A stretch of 64,000 bases of DNA from JAWLDA01 sp041686855 (GTDB lineage: Bacteria; Bacillota; Limnochordia; DTU080; RSA5): contig JAWLDA010000006.1 in the NCBI GenBank assembly GCA_041686855.1, positions 186,001-250,000 of the forward strand. The letters run 5' to 3'. The position numbers were made by a program, and so were the translations under genes. The notes beneath the pieces are model-generated. The model had not been told where the DNA came from. It searched no databases and worked only from the letters and a program-made list of their open reading frames with translations. Shown in pieces: positions 26,222-35,188 of the stretch. Within the stretch, counting starts at the first letter, position 1. Each line of letters begins with the position of its first letter.

Positions 26222-26530
26222 GTGAAGATGAAGGATTCCTCGATTCTTACTGACGCCTTGGGATCGTTGAAGCACGCAGCCTCGTGTTACCAAATGGGCG
26301 TTTTGGAATCAGACAGTGATAACGTGCGTGAGGCGCTTCAAGGGATCATGGTTGACCGGTGCGACCAACAGCGAGCCGTCTTTAACCTGATGCATCAAAT
26401 GGGAATGTACAAGACAGCGCCGGCGCAGTCGGGCGATGTCGAGCGACTTATTCAGAGTGTGCAGCAGAGCAAAGCTGAGATGGACGCGAAGCATTCCCAC
26501 GCGGAGCCCGTCTCTCCACACGAGGGCTAA
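26222..26530 (+). CDS. Coat F (CotF) domain spore coat protein
   Basis: 102 aa from the GTG at 26222, nine bases after AGAGAGG; the ATG at 26213 is too close to that site. The core SSILTDALGSLKHAASCYQMGVLESDSDNVREALQGIMVDRCDQQRAVFNLMHQMGMYKTAPA follows the coat-F pattern: a D-LL--K-----Y helix, a middle R helix, and a final FN-M-Q-GWY-like end. A Ser/His-rich tail follows. Such proteins locate to the inner spore coat. Confidence 0.8.
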   Translation: MKMKDSSILTDALGSLKHAASCYQMGVLESDSDNVREALQGIMVDRCDQQRAVFNLMHQMGMYKTAPAQSGDVERLIQSVQQSKAEMDAKHSHAEPVSPHEG

Positions 26531-26632
26531 GGGGATATCGCAGATTGGAGGAGTCCTTCAACCTATTGTGGAAGGGAAGCTTCACTCATGAAAGACTTCC
26601 ACTTACTTCCATGATGAGGGAGGAGCCCTCTA

Positions 26633-28006
26633 ATGCGGAACATTGATTGGAACCAACTGGCATCCGAAAACGTGCAGGAGTACGAAGAATGGTTGCGGGA
26701 GTTCTGTCGAATTCCGGGCGTTAGCGCTACTGGCCAAGGCGTGGACGCGTCGGTGGAGTTTCTGACGTCGCGCTTTAAGAGCCTCGGCGCCGACGTAGAG
26801 ATCTTACGGCTCGACGTCGCTAATCCGGCCATTTTGGTCACCTTTGCAGCATCGAGGGAGGAGGGCGGCAATCACACCCTCCTCTTTTATGACCATTACG
26901 ACGTCCAGCCGCCGGAGCCACTGTCCGAGTGGCAGAGCGATCCATTTGAACCTAGCGTTAGAGAGGGTCGGATGTACGCGCGAGGTGTGAGCGATAACAA
27001 GGGGGACCTGATCTCCCGCATGGCCGCGGTGCATTTGGTCCAGCAGGCCGGCGGCCTCCCATGCACGGTGAAGTTTTTCCTCGAAGGCGAAGAGGAGATC
27101 GGCAGTCCGAACCTCTCGCGCTTCGTTGACGCTTACGCACCGAAGCTACAGGCCGACGCCTGTATTTGGGAGAGCGGTTCCCGCGATCCTAACGAGCGAC
27201 TCCACCTCTTCTTGGGCCTTAAGGGGATTGCGTACGTTGAGCTTTCCGCCCGGGTGGCTGACGTTGATCTGCACTCCAGCTACGGCGCGATCGTAGACGC
27301 TGCTTCCAACCGCCTGGCTCGAGCGGTTGCCTCGCTCCGCGATGAGCAGGGCAAGGTGCTTATCCCCGGGTTTTACGATCAGGTGATCCCACCGAGCGCC
27401 GAAGTGCGCCGAGCGGTACAAGCGATTCCGTTTGAGAGCGCCAAGTACCGACAGACCTTCGGTGTCAGCCGGTTTGTACGGGGAAAAGAGGGTGCCGGAG
27501 CGCTGGCGGCCCTCCTACTCGAACCGTCGTGCACGGTATGTGGTTTTGAGGCGGGGTATACGGGCGAAGGGGCCAAGACCGTGTTGCCCAAAGAGGCTCG
27601 AGCCAAAGTGGACTTCCGACTCGTACCCAACCAATCGCCGGAGCGTGTAGTCGAGAGACTTCGCCATCACTTGGAGATGGAGGGGTACGGTGACGTGCAG
27701 GTTCGCCTGTTGGCCGGAGAGGAGCCCCATCGGACGAGGCTCGACGATCCCTTCGTACAGCGCGTCTCCCAAGTCGCACACGATTTGACCGGTCGGGAAA
27801 TCTGCCTGTACCCGACGCATTACGGTTCGGGTCCGATGCATCCGATCGCCGATCGATTGGGTGTCCCCATTGTAAGCCTAGGCGTCAGTTACTGGGACTC
27901 CAAGGCGCATGCGCCCAACGAGAATATCCGCTTAAGTGATTTTAAGGAGACGGTCGCGTTGATGGCCGGTCTCATCGCGTCATTTGCGGACAGCTCCGGA
28001 GAGTAA
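26633..28006 (+). CDS. M20-family metallopeptidase / dipeptidase-like (second copy)
   Basis: 457 aa, ATG behind GAGGGAGGAG. Same architecture as the copy at 2420-3790: YDHYDVQPPEP (H88, D90; D replaces the usual G before H), RGVSDNKGDL with the bridging aspartate, EGEEEIGSPN, and KAHAPNENI late. The lid domain spans roughly residues 190-330. It probably hydrolyses dipeptides or N-acyl amino acids. Its 3' end overlaps the gene on the other strand by 27 bases. Confidence 0.9.
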   Translation: MRNIDWNQLASENVQEYEEWLREFCRIPGVSATGQGVDASVEFLTSRFKSLGADVEILRLDVANPAILVTFAASREEGGNHTLLFYDHYDVQPPEPLSEWQSDPFEPSVREGRMYARGVSDNKGDLISRMAAVHLVQQAGGLPCTVKFFLEGEEEIGSPNLSRFVDAYAPKLQADACIWESGSRDPNERLHLFLGLKGIAYVELSARVADVDLHSSYGAIVDAASNRLARAVASLRDEQGKVLIPGFYDQVIPPSAEVRRAVQAIPFESAKYRQTFGVSRFVRGKEGAGALAALLLEPSCTVCGFEAGYTGEGAKTVLPKEARAKVDFRLVPNQSPERVVERLRHHLEMEGYGDVQVRLLAGEEPHRTRLDDPFVQRVSQVAHDLTGREICLYPTHYGSGPMHPIADRLGVPIVSLGVSYWDSKAHAPNENIRLSDFKETVALMAGLIASFADSSGE

Positions 28007-28801
28007 CGGGGCTTGTTCAGCCGGGGGAAGAGGGGGCTCCTCTTCCCCGATCAGCTCCACCGTTTCAACCCCTTTGACTCGCATCGCCACTTGAGTCACC
28101 CGCTTCTCCGCTTCCCTAGAAGGAAACTCCCCGATCAAGACGGCGCACTTGGAGCGACTGTCGAAACGGACTTTGTTGACCTGCCAGCGCACAGCTGTCT
28201 CGTCCTGAGCGAACGCCTCTTTCAAGTCAAACTCGACGACGGCCTTCTCCTTCTCCCTCGGCGACAGAAAGAATGTCAAGAGTGCGTCGTGGATAGACTC
28301 CCAGATCACGATCGCTATCAAGCTCCCAATCGACATCATGAGGTAACTAAGGGACGTCGGCATCGATGCAAAGCTCTGGTTGAAGGTAAGTGTAAGCACC
28401 GCCGTTACGGCGACCCCGACCGGTACGTGCCAGCCGGCGCGCAACTGTGCAATGGGTCCGACTTGAATCACCAGAAAGCGACCCTTTCGAATTGACCATC
28501 TTCGGATGAGCGCCAAGGCTGCGCCCGCAACCAAGACGAATGCCGTGACCAACTCACCGTAGACAAACAGCTCGAAGGGTGGGGGTGGACCGGCGTCGAG
28601 GGTACGGTTGCCGATCCAGCGAAGCCCGAAGGCGAAGAGTGCGTTAATTGCGTACCAGTAGTACTTGCCATACGTGAAAAGCAAGGCTGCAATGGCTCCG
28701 GAGAGCGCCGCCCGGTATGAGGGCATGTACCCTAAGCCGAGTTCACGCAGGCGAACGAGTCGACCTGACCGGGCAAGAGACTCGATGGCGGACTCCAGCA
28801 T
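27980..28801 (-). CDS. Membrane protein of unknown family with cytoplasmic C-terminal domain
   Basis: 273 aa. At least five hydrophobic segments lie between about residues 30 and 185 (e.g. AALSGAIAALLFTYG, LVTAFVLVAGAALALI, VPVGVAVTAVLTLTF, LMMSIGSLIAIVIWESI). A soluble C-terminal part follows (KAVVEFDLKEAFAQDETAVRWQVNKV...KRVTQVAMRVKGVETVELIGEEEPP) that reads like a small alpha/beta or BON-like fold. I do not recognise the family. It converges on the M20 gene with a 27-base overlap. Confidence 0.65.
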   Translation of the reverse strand: MLESAIESLARSGRLVRLRELGLGYMPSYRAALSGAIAALLFTYGKYYWYAINALFAFGLRWIGNRTLDAGPPPPFELFVYGELVTAFVLVAGAALALIRRWSIRKGRFLVIQVGPIAQLRAGWHVPVGVAVTAVLTLTFNQSFASMPTSLSYLMMSIGSLIAIVIWESIHDALLTFFLSPREKEKAVVEFDLKEAFAQDETAVRWQVNKVRFDSRSKCAVLIGEFPSREAEKRVTQVAMRVKGVETVELIGEEEPPLPPAEQAPLLSGAVRK

Positions 28802-28894
28802 GAAGCATACCTCCTACACGCTTCTTTCTGATATGTGATTCAAATCGCTGCGCCTGCGTTCCTGCGCCGCAACTCACTTTTTGCGTGGTAGGCG

Positions 28895-29179
28895 TCACTC
28901 AGCCGGTTCGTTATCCCCATTCTTTGCGTCGGCCTCGCCGTCGGTCTCGTCCTCCGTCTCGTCCTCTTCGGGTTCAAAAAGGGCCAACGGATCGCCGTCT
29001 AAGACGATCACTACTTGGTAACCTTTCCGTTTGGCGCGGTTAAAGAGAGTGGCGACCGTGCCGGCGGAGATCTTAAGGCGCTTGGCAATCGTCGAGTTGC
29101 CGTATCCGGATTCCCGCAATACGACGACTTGGCGCTCGCGAAACGAGAGCCGTTCCGCACCGCGAATTTCGATTTGCAC
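28895..29179 (-). CDS. LuxR/sigma-region-4-type helix-turn-helix protein
   Basis: 94 aa from the GTG at 29179 (GGAGGGG seven bases upstream); the frame to 29236 lacks a ribosome site. It has the HTH LSFRERQVVVLRESGYGNSTIAKRLKISAGTVATLFNRAKRKGY, followed by VVIVLDGDPLALF and an acidic tail (EEDETEDETDGEAD). It is a likely small transcription regulator without a receiver or sensor domain. The region immediately upstream contains a DnaA-box-like cluster, which may also serve as its operator. Confidence 0.75.
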   Translation of the reverse strand: MQIEIRGAERLSFRERQVVVLRESGYGNSTIAKRLKISAGTVATLFNRAKRKGYQVVIVLDGDPLALFEPEEDETEDETDGEADAKNGDNEPAE

Positions 29180-29204
29180 GTACGCACCCCTCCGGCCGGA
29201 CTGG

Positions 29205-29238
29205 TTATCCACAATGTGTGGACAAAATGTGGACAAAC
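29205..29238. promoter_or_regulatory. Cluster of three DnaA-box-like 9-mers / 11-bp tandem repeat
   Basis: TTATCCACA at 29205-29213 is the consensus DnaA box. Two copies of TGTGGACAA (reverse of TTGTCCACA) start at 29217 and 29228 in an 11-base tandem repeat, followed by an A/T-rich run. The cluster lies between the HTH gene (-) and coaBC (+). It could bind DnaA or be an operator for the adjacent HTH protein. No dnaA/dnaN genes are present, so it is not argued to be oriC. Confidence 0.5.
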
Positions 29239-29412
29239 CATATACAAATCAAGTACATAATTGAGCCTCAAGTAGATTCCTCAACGACCGGCGTGATCCT
29301 GCTCGCGAATTGGTGACGTTTTGCAAGTGGGAGGTCCACAAAGCGAGTACAAAGTATGTATACGGGCAACGAGACGGGCGTATGGGCGCTCGTCGGAAGG
29401 AAGTGAATTGGA

Positions 29413-30696
29413 GTGGAAGCGTTAAACGGGCGGCGCGTCTTACTGGGAGTGACCGGGGGCATTTCGGCTTACAAGGCGATCGAAGCGCTGCGACTCTTAA
29501 CAAAGGCGGGGGCGTTTGTCGATGTAGTGATGACACCGAGCGCTACCCAATTTGTAACACCCGCGACGTTTCGCGGTCTCTCGGGACGTCCTGTGATCGT
29601 CGATCTGCACCAACCACCGGCAGAGCTCTCCGGCGACCGCCGCACGATGCCTCACTTGGATATCGCCGAGGGCGCCGAGATCGCGCTCATCGTCCCGGCG
29701 ACGGCGAACACCCTGGCGAAAATGGCATGGGGCTTTGCAGACAATGCACTCACGACGACACTCCTGTCAGTCCGGGCCCCGGTGATCGTTGCTCCGGCCA
29801 TGGATACGGACATGTGGTTGCATCCTGCGACACAAGAGAATGTGGAGAGGTTGCGACGCCGCGGCGTCGTCTTTGTGGGTCCCGAAGAAGGCGCGCTCGC
29901 TCGCCTAAACGTGGGAGCGGGCCGTTTGGCGGCGCCTGAGGCGGTGGTGCAGCGTGCGGCGGAGATCCTTTCAGAGGCCGTGTCGATTCCCGACGACGCA
30001 GGCCAGGACGCGGTGCCTGAAGTTCCAGGGCTCCAGGGTCGGCGACTCTTGGTAACCGCCGGCGGAACCCGAGAACCCCTTGACCCCGTCCGCTACCTTG
30101 GGAACCGCTCCTCCGGAAAAATGGGGTATGCGATCGCCGCCCGTGCTTTGGCCCGCGGGGCGAAGGTGACCCTCGTGACCGCACCGAGTGCCCTGACTCC
30201 ACCCGTTGGGTGCGACGTGGTACGGATCGAGACGGCCCTCGAGATGAAAGCGGCCGTTGAGGAACGTCTTGAATCGAGTGAGGTGGTGGTGATGGCCGCG
30301 GCCGTGGCTGACTTTCGTCCCGAAGTACAGGCGGAGCAGAAAGTGAAGAAGGGCGCTCGTGAGAGCTGGGAGGTACGACTTGTGCGCAACCCGGACATCG
30401 CAGCAACTGTAGGAGCGGGCAAGCGCCCCGATCAACTCCTCGTCGCATTCGCCGCCGAGACAGAGAACTTACTGGCCAACGCTGTCAAGAAACTCGAATC
30501 GAAGAACGCGGATATCATCGTCGCCAACGATGTGAGTGAAGAGGGTTCCGGGTTTGAGGTGGACACCAATGCGGTCACCTTCTTACATAAGGGAGGAAGG
30601 CAGGAGCGCTTTCCGCAGTTGCCCAAGGAGCGTGTGGCTGATTTGTTGTTGGACAGAATCGCAAATACGCTTATTTCACGCTCGCGTGCGCAATGA
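29413..30696 (+). CDS. coaBC: Phosphopantothenoylcysteine decarboxylase / phosphopantothenate-cysteine ligase
   Basis: 427 aa, GTG start. The N-terminal CoaC flavoprotein has GGISAYKAIEALR, the catalytic-His region MPHLDIAEGAEIALIVPATANT and APAMDTDMW. The C-terminal CoaB domain has TAGGTREPLDPVRYLGNRSSGKMGYAIA and lysine-rich KVKKGARESWEV. It carries out two steps of CoA synthesis. Oddities: where many CoaC proteins have PAMN and an ACG-type cysteine loop, this one has PAMD and GALARLNVGAGRL without cysteine. Actinobacterial enzymes also vary here, so it is probably still active. Confidence 0.94.
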   Translation: MEALNGRRVLLGVTGGISAYKAIEALRLLTKAGAFVDVVMTPSATQFVTPATFRGLSGRPVIVDLHQPPAELSGDRRTMPHLDIAEGAEIALIVPATANTLAKMAWGFADNALTTTLLSVRAPVIVAPAMDTDMWLHPATQENVERLRRRGVVFVGPEEGALARLNVGAGRLAAPEAVVQRAAEILSEAVSIPDDAGQDAVPEVPGLQGRRLLVTAGGTREPLDPVRYLGNRSSGKMGYAIAARALARGAKVTLVTAPSALTPPVGCDVVRIETALEMKAAVEERLESSEVVVMAAAVADFRPEVQAEQKVKKGARESWEVRLVRNPDIAATVGAGKRPDQLLVAFAAETENLLANAVKKLESKNADIIVANDVSEEGSGFEVDTNAVTFLHKGGRQERFPQLPKERVADLLLDRIANTLISRSRAQ

Positions 30697-30862
30697 CGTA
30701 ACGCCCTTGGGGCATTCTACACCGAAGGTACCGCCACCGGTCTTGGGTGGGCCGCGCTTACAAGGGAAATCAGCGCTATTGGCCGAACGTCGGCCCGAGT
30801 CGCGTTCCGCGACGCGACAATGTCGTACTCAACAGCAAACTTAAGGAGGAGAACGCGACAAG

Positions 30863-32167
30863 ATGGTCTCTCCTGTCACGCAAACTTACGAAGCCCTTGG
30901 CCAGGAAGTCGTTTCGACGACCCTTCCCAATGGGCTCAAAGTGGTCCTTTTGCGCAAGCCGGGATATCAACGCAAGTACCTCACTTTCTCGACGCATTAT
31001 GGCGGTATGGACTCCGTCTTTATTCGACCGGGGGAGTCCCAGCCTACACACGTCCCCGACGGCATCGCTCACTTCTTGGAGCATAAGCTCTTTGAGGAGC
31101 CTGACGGAACGAACGTGCTCGACAAGTACTCGCGAATGGGAGCGAGTCCCAACGCCTATACAGGGCAGAACTACACGGTTTATTTGTGTTCACTTGTCGA
31201 GCAGTTTGATGAAGGTTTCGATCTCCTTTTGGACTACGTGCAAAATCCGCATTTCACGGATGAAAACGTCCATAAAGAGCAGGGGATCATCGAACAGGAG
31301 ATTCAGATGGGCCTCGACTCTCCGATTCGCATGGTTTACTACAATCTCATCGATTCGTTGTACCAAGTGCATCCGGCTCGCATTCGCGTCATCGGTTCCG
31401 TTGAGTCGATTCATCAGATCACTAAGGAGCTGCTCTATGCCTGTCACGACACCTTCTATCACCCGAGCAACATGGTGGTAGCCGTCGCCGGCGACGTTGA
31501 CTTTGACGACGTCCTTCGCCTGACGGCTCGTGACATGGAGGCCCGGAATTACCAACCCCGAGGATCGATTGAGCGGGTGATTCCTGAAGAGCCCTTGGAG
31601 GTGCGCCAAGCGGAGGTGCGCCACAAGATGCAGGTCTCCCGGCCCAACGTCCTGATGGGTTTCAAGGGACGGTTAATGGCCGACGGTGGGGACCAACGGG
31701 AGTACCATCGCCGGCTCATCGGCGCGGAGTTGGCGCTCGACGCAGTTTTGGGACGCTCAACGGACGAGTATTGGAACCTGTACGAGCGGAGCGTCATTGC
31801 CAGTCGGTACGGGTACAGCCTGACGACGTACCCCGGCGTCTCGCATTTCTACGTCGGCTGTGAGACGGAAGAGCCGGAGGCGTTTCGTGACCGCATCACC
31901 GACGCGTTGGTCAAGGCGCGCGATCGCGGCATCGACGCCGAGCGCTTCGAAGAGGCGCGCAAACGGGCGATCGGCGACGTGCTGAGCGCGATGGACGACT
32001 TGCAACTGCTGGTACACCTGTATGTGACGCACCACTTCGACGGTCTCGATCTCTTCGAACGCCGGGAACTGCTCAACGAAGTGAGTCTCGACGAGGCGCA
32101 GAGATTTTTAGGAGAGTTCGTTCAGGAGAATCGGCGGGCGTACTCAGTCATTGAACCTCTGTCGTAG
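30863..32167 (+). CDS. M16 zinc peptidase, YmfH-like
   Basis: 434 aa, ATG behind AAGGAGG. The inverted zinc motif is HFLEH (in DGIAHFLEHKLFEEPDG), followed by NAYTGQNYTVYLCSL and the distal glutamate region EQGIIEQEIQMGLDSP. Two M16 half-domains are present. In Bacillota this type (YmfH) is paired with an inactive-looking partner (YmfF), as here. The pair probably forms a clamshell heterodimer acting on short peptides. It is in an operon with the next two genes. Confidence 0.92.
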   Translation: MVSPVTQTYEALGQEVVSTTLPNGLKVVLLRKPGYQRKYLTFSTHYGGMDSVFIRPGESQPTHVPDGIAHFLEHKLFEEPDGTNVLDKYSRMGASPNAYTGQNYTVYLCSLVEQFDEGFDLLLDYVQNPHFTDENVHKEQGIIEQEIQMGLDSPIRMVYYNLIDSLYQVHPARIRVIGSVESIHQITKELLYACHDTFYHPSNMVVAVAGDVDFDDVLRLTARDMEARNYQPRGSIERVIPEEPLEVRQAEVRHKMQVSRPNVLMGFKGRLMADGGDQREYHRRLIGAELALDAVLGRSTDEYWNLYERSVIASRYGYSLTTYPGVSHFYVGCETEEPEAFRDRITDALVKARDRGIDAERFEEARKRAIGDVLSAMDDLQLLVHLYVTHHFDGLDLFERRELLNEVSLDEAQRFLGEFVQENRRAYSVIEPLS

Positions 32168-32232
32168 CGGTAGTCGAAAGGTCGCAAGTGGCCCGTTGAA
32201 GCGCAGCAACATTTCGGAGGAGTGATGCAGGA

Positions 32233-33531
32233 GTGGCGACCAGTCCGGTGGAGACAAGTGTATTTCAAGAGTTTCCCCTGGCGACAGGGATGCGATTGAT
32301 GGTGGCGCCGACCCAAAAGTTTAAACGGACCCGCGTGATGGTGATTCTCCACGACCAACTCGACGCCGAGCGAGCCTCAAAGGGGGCTCTCCTGCCGTTT
32401 ATTCAAAAGCGCGGCACGGAGCGTTATCCGTCGGGAATGGATCTGGAGAGAGCGGCCGGAGCGTTGTACGACGCAGACCTTTCAGGTGGAGTGTATAAGG
32501 TTGGTGACCGCCAGCTCATCACGTACTCCCTCGACATGGTGAATGATCAGTACGTGGACGGCGAACTCTTTGGGTCGGGCCTCGACTTATTGGCGGAGAT
32601 GCTATATCGACCAGTTACGGAAGGCGACGGACTCAAGGAGGAGTACGTAGAGCAGGAGAAACGTTTTCAGATCGGTCGGCTGAGGGCCTTAGTGAACAAC
32701 AAGATTGCTCTGGCAAGGCATCGTTGCCTCGAGGAGATGTACCAAGGCCAGCCGTTTGCTCAGCACGAGCTCGGCTCAGAAGAGGGGATCATGGCGGCCG
32801 ACGCCCGCTCGTTACTTGATCATCACCGACTCATTCTCAATACGCGCCCCATGGACGTATATATCGTAGGGGACGTCGATCCGGAGCGTGCCTATGAAGA
32901 GGTGCGCAAGCGGTTCGTCGGCGACAGAGGAGCGCTTTCGACGGTTGAAACGACGCGCGTTAACAAAGGTGTGGGTGAGCCTCGAGAGGTCGTTCAAGAG
33001 GAGCGGATGAACCAAGGATGGCTAGTCCTGGGGCTCAAGACGGATATCCCCCGCAAAGACCCAGATCGTTACGGCATGATGTTCCTCAACGGAGTCCTTG
33101 GCGGTTTTGTGCACTCGAAACTATTTGCCAACGTGCGCGAGAAGGCGAGCCTCGCGTACACGGCTTCCTCATCGTACGACGCAAACAAGGGACTCTTGAT
33201 GGCAATAGCGGGGATCGATGTAAACAAGTACGACCAGGCCCTCGAGATTATGCGCAAACAGATCGACGACACCGTGGCGGGGGACTTCTCCGATGAAGTG
33301 TTGGAGGCGACTCGACGCGGGTTACGCTCCCAATACCGAATGCGCTTGGACACCGCCGATGGCCGCATTCTCTTTCACGCCGGCGGTACAGCCGAAGGAG
33401 CGCCGGAGTCGATCGAAGAGGCGACCGCTGCGATTGAGCGAATCGGGCGTGAGGATATCGTGCGCGTCGGCGAGCGGCTCCGTCTGGACATGGTCTTTTT
33501 TCTTAAAGGGAGCGGGATGAGTAGCGAGTGA
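32233..33531 (+). CDS. M16-family peptidase-like protein, YmfF-like, without zinc motif
   Basis: 432 aa. The M16 fold is recognisable (LPFIQKRGTERYPSGMDLERAAGALYDADLSGGVYKVGD...FVHSKLFANVREKASLAYTASSSYDANKGLL), but the HxxEH zinc-binding motif is absent. This is typical of the YmfF-type non-catalytic partner that supplies the R/Y substrate-binding pair (the SLAYTASS region). It follows the active subunit by 66 bases. Its stop overlaps the next start by 4 bases (GTGA). Confidence 0.9.
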   Translation: MATSPVETSVFQEFPLATGMRLMVAPTQKFKRTRVMVILHDQLDAERASKGALLPFIQKRGTERYPSGMDLERAAGALYDADLSGGVYKVGDRQLITYSLDMVNDQYVDGELFGSGLDLLAEMLYRPVTEGDGLKEEYVEQEKRFQIGRLRALVNNKIALARHRCLEEMYQGQPFAQHELGSEEGIMAADARSLLDHHRLILNTRPMDVYIVGDVDPERAYEEVRKRFVGDRGALSTVETTRVNKGVGEPREVVQEERMNQGWLVLGLKTDIPRKDPDRYGMMFLNGVLGGFVHSKLFANVREKASLAYTASSSYDANKGLLMAIAGIDVNKYDQALEIMRKQIDDTVAGDFSDEVLEATRRGLRSQYRMRLDTADGRILFHAGGTAEGAPESIEEATAAIERIGREDIVRVGERLRLDMVFFLKGSGMSSE

Positions 33532-34367
33532 TCGAACTTCATTGTCATACAACGGCTTCGGACGGCACCTTCACTCCGCAGGAGCTCGTCGCCCACGCCG
33601 TAGAACTGGGCATGACGCATCTGGCGATCACCGATCACGATTCGGTCGCAGGAGTGATCGCTGCGCAGCCCCTATGCAGGGCTGCATCGATTCGTCTCAT
33701 CCCGGCCATCGAGCTCAGCACTCGATATCAGGAGCAACCCGTCGATGTGTTGGGGTATGGAATCGATCCGGACTCTAAGGCGTTACGCTCGACGCTCCAG
33801 CGAACGGTGACGGCTCGCAATGAACGGATGCCGCGCATGGTCGAGCGTTTGCGCGCCGCCGGCGTGGCGATCGAGTTAGAGGATGTGCTACGCCAGGCGC
33901 CGGGCGGTGTGGTAGGCAGGCCCCACGTCGCCCACGCATTGGTTGAGAAGGGCATTGTCGCCGACGTCCAGGAGGCATTCACGAAGTACCTCGCTCGCGG
34001 CAAAGCGGGGTACGTCCCTAAGGAGGTCCTCTCCCCCGAGGAGGCCGTAGGTGTGATTCAATCGGCCGGAGGAATCGCTGTCTTGGCGCACCCCTGCTAC
34101 CTCAAGTTGGCGACCGAAGAGTTTGGCCATTTTCTCGACCGACTGATAGCCGCTGGTTTGACGGGCCTAGAAGTGTATTACAGTCAGCATACCTCCGCCG
34201 ACGTCGATCGGTTCTCGCAATGGGCGCGCCAACGGAGCCTGGTGTCGACCGGAGGTAGTGACTTTCACGGGACCAATAAGCCCCACATCAAGCTCGGGCT
34301 GGGTCCGGAGGGGGAACCTTTGTCGGATCGCTTGGCAGAGGAACTCTTGGACGCGATTGGTCAATAA
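33528..34367 (+). CDS. PHP-domain phosphatase, RNase AM / TrpH-like
   Basis: 279 aa, GTG start coupled to ymfF-like. PHP metal motifs: ELHCHTTASDG, LAITDHDSVAG, RPHVAHALV, AVLAHPC, GSDFHG. The length and order match the YciV/TrpH subfamily, which hydrolyses 3',5'-nucleoside bisphosphate and trims RNA 5' ends. It is unrelated to the DNA-polymerase PHP domain. A strong hairpin follows directly. Confidence 0.9.
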   Translation: MIELHCHTTASDGTFTPQELVAHAVELGMTHLAITDHDSVAGVIAAQPLCRAASIRLIPAIELSTRYQEQPVDVLGYGIDPDSKALRSTLQRTVTARNERMPRMVERLRAAGVAIELEDVLRQAPGGVVGRPHVAHALVEKGIVADVQEAFTKYLARGKAGYVPKEVLSPEEAVGVIQSAGGIAVLAHPCYLKLATEEFGHFLDRLIAAGLTGLEVYYSQHTSADVDRFSQWARQRSLVSTGGSDFHGTNKPHIKLGLGPEGEPLSDRLAEELLDAIGQ

Positions 34368-34370
34368 GAA

Positions 34371-34396
34371 AGGGGCGGTTCGTTAGAACCGCCCCT
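34371..34396. terminator. Bidirectional-looking terminator between PHP gene and ferredoxin
   Basis: GGGGCGGTTC (34372-34381) pairs perfectly with GAACCGCCCC (34386-34395) around GTTA, extended by an outer A/T pair. On the minus strand it is followed by TTTCTTATT, a good U-tract for the ferredoxin transcript. The plus side has a weak tract. Confidence 0.65.
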
Positions 34397-34431
34397 GAGC
34401 TTGTCCATAGGACCCGCTACTTGTTATACGC

Positions 34432-34689
34432 CTACTTGTAATGGTCTGCGTTCTTTTGAATGTACGACTGCCACTTCTCGGGAACTTCGTCCTCGGGGAA
34501 GATGGCCTCGACGGGGCACTCCGGCTCACAGGCGCCGCAGTCGATGCACTCGTCCGGATCGATATAAAGCTGGTCAATCTCCTCGTATCCATCCTCATCC
34601 GTCATGGGATGGATGCACTCAACCGGACATACCTCGACGCACGACGCGTCTTTGGTGCCGATACACGGCTCGGTAATTACAAACGCCAC
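34432..34689 (-). CDS. 7Fe-type ferredoxin [3Fe-4S][4Fe-4S]
   Basis: 85 aa from the GTG at 34689, behind GGAGGGATCAAC. Cysteines are CIGTKDASCVEVCPVEC (Cx7Cx3CP) and CIDCGACEPECPVEAI (Cx2Cx2Cx3CP), the layout of seven-iron ferredoxins common in aerobic or microaerobic Gram-positives. It carries electrons in the cytoplasm. Acidic surface residues (DEDGYEEIDQLYIDPDE) suit partner binding. Partner unknown. Confidence 0.95.
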   Translation of the reverse strand: MAFVITEPCIGTKDASCVEVCPVECIHPMTDEDGYEEIDQLYIDPDECIDCGACEPECPVEAIFPEDEVPEKWQSYIQKNADHYK

Positions 34690-34932
34690 GTTGATCCCTC
34701 CGCTCTTGTACGACACTTCGCATGCTGGTTGTACACCTATAATTTGGCACGGTGTTTTCCGTGACCATTTTATCAGATGACGTGCAGCCCACCAACCCCT
34801 TTCCTGGATAATTTTCGTGTTGGTTGGCCGTAGCTATTTTTTTCGGCAACCCTTCGGAGCATACTACTTGCGTGGCACGAATTGCCCCCTGCATCTGCTA
34901 AGAGAGTGAAGGTTGCGAAGGAGGAGATCCGT

Positions 34933-35076
34933 ATGGGACCTGAAGAGAACGATCGGGATTCATCGGCAACGCGCTCGGAAGTCGGCACGTCCGCGATCAA
35001 ATGGAGCGCCATCGTCATCATTGTCGGGGCGGTTCTTTACTTCCTCGCACAATACGTCATGCCGCTCTTTCGATAG
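34933..35076 (+). CDS. Small single-pass membrane protein
   Basis: 47 aa from the ATG at 34933 (GAAGGAGGAG upstream). A charged N-terminus (MGPEENDRDSSATRSEV) is followed by one membrane helix (AIVIIVGAVLYFLAQYV) and MPLFR. No family recognised. A small hairpin downstream (35112-35130) may end its transcript. Confidence 0.65.
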   Translation: MGPEENDRDSSATRSEVGTSAIKWSAIVIIVGAVLYFLAQYVMPLFR

Positions 35077-35111
35077 TTTAGCTCGTCTCTTTTAGCCCGC
35101 GCCCGCCGGTC

Positions 35112-35134
35112 CTCCCTGTTTGACAGGGAGTTTG
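35112..35134 (+). terminator. Short hairpin with T-rich end
   Basis: CTCCCTG (35112-35118) pairs with CAGGGAG (35124-35130) around a 5-base loop, followed by TTTG. It lies between the 47-aa membrane protein and hemQ. The 7-bp stem and short T-run make it a modest candidate. Confidence 0.4.
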
Positions 35135-35188
35135 TGCCATCGTGCCGAAGAGACCTGGTGAAAGCGTCTATAAGGTGAGGTGAGCGCC

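Noticed and set aside
29205..29238. Replication origin
   Set aside because: Three boxes only, with no dnaA/dnaN and no long AT-rich unwinding region; treated as a regulatory or titration site.
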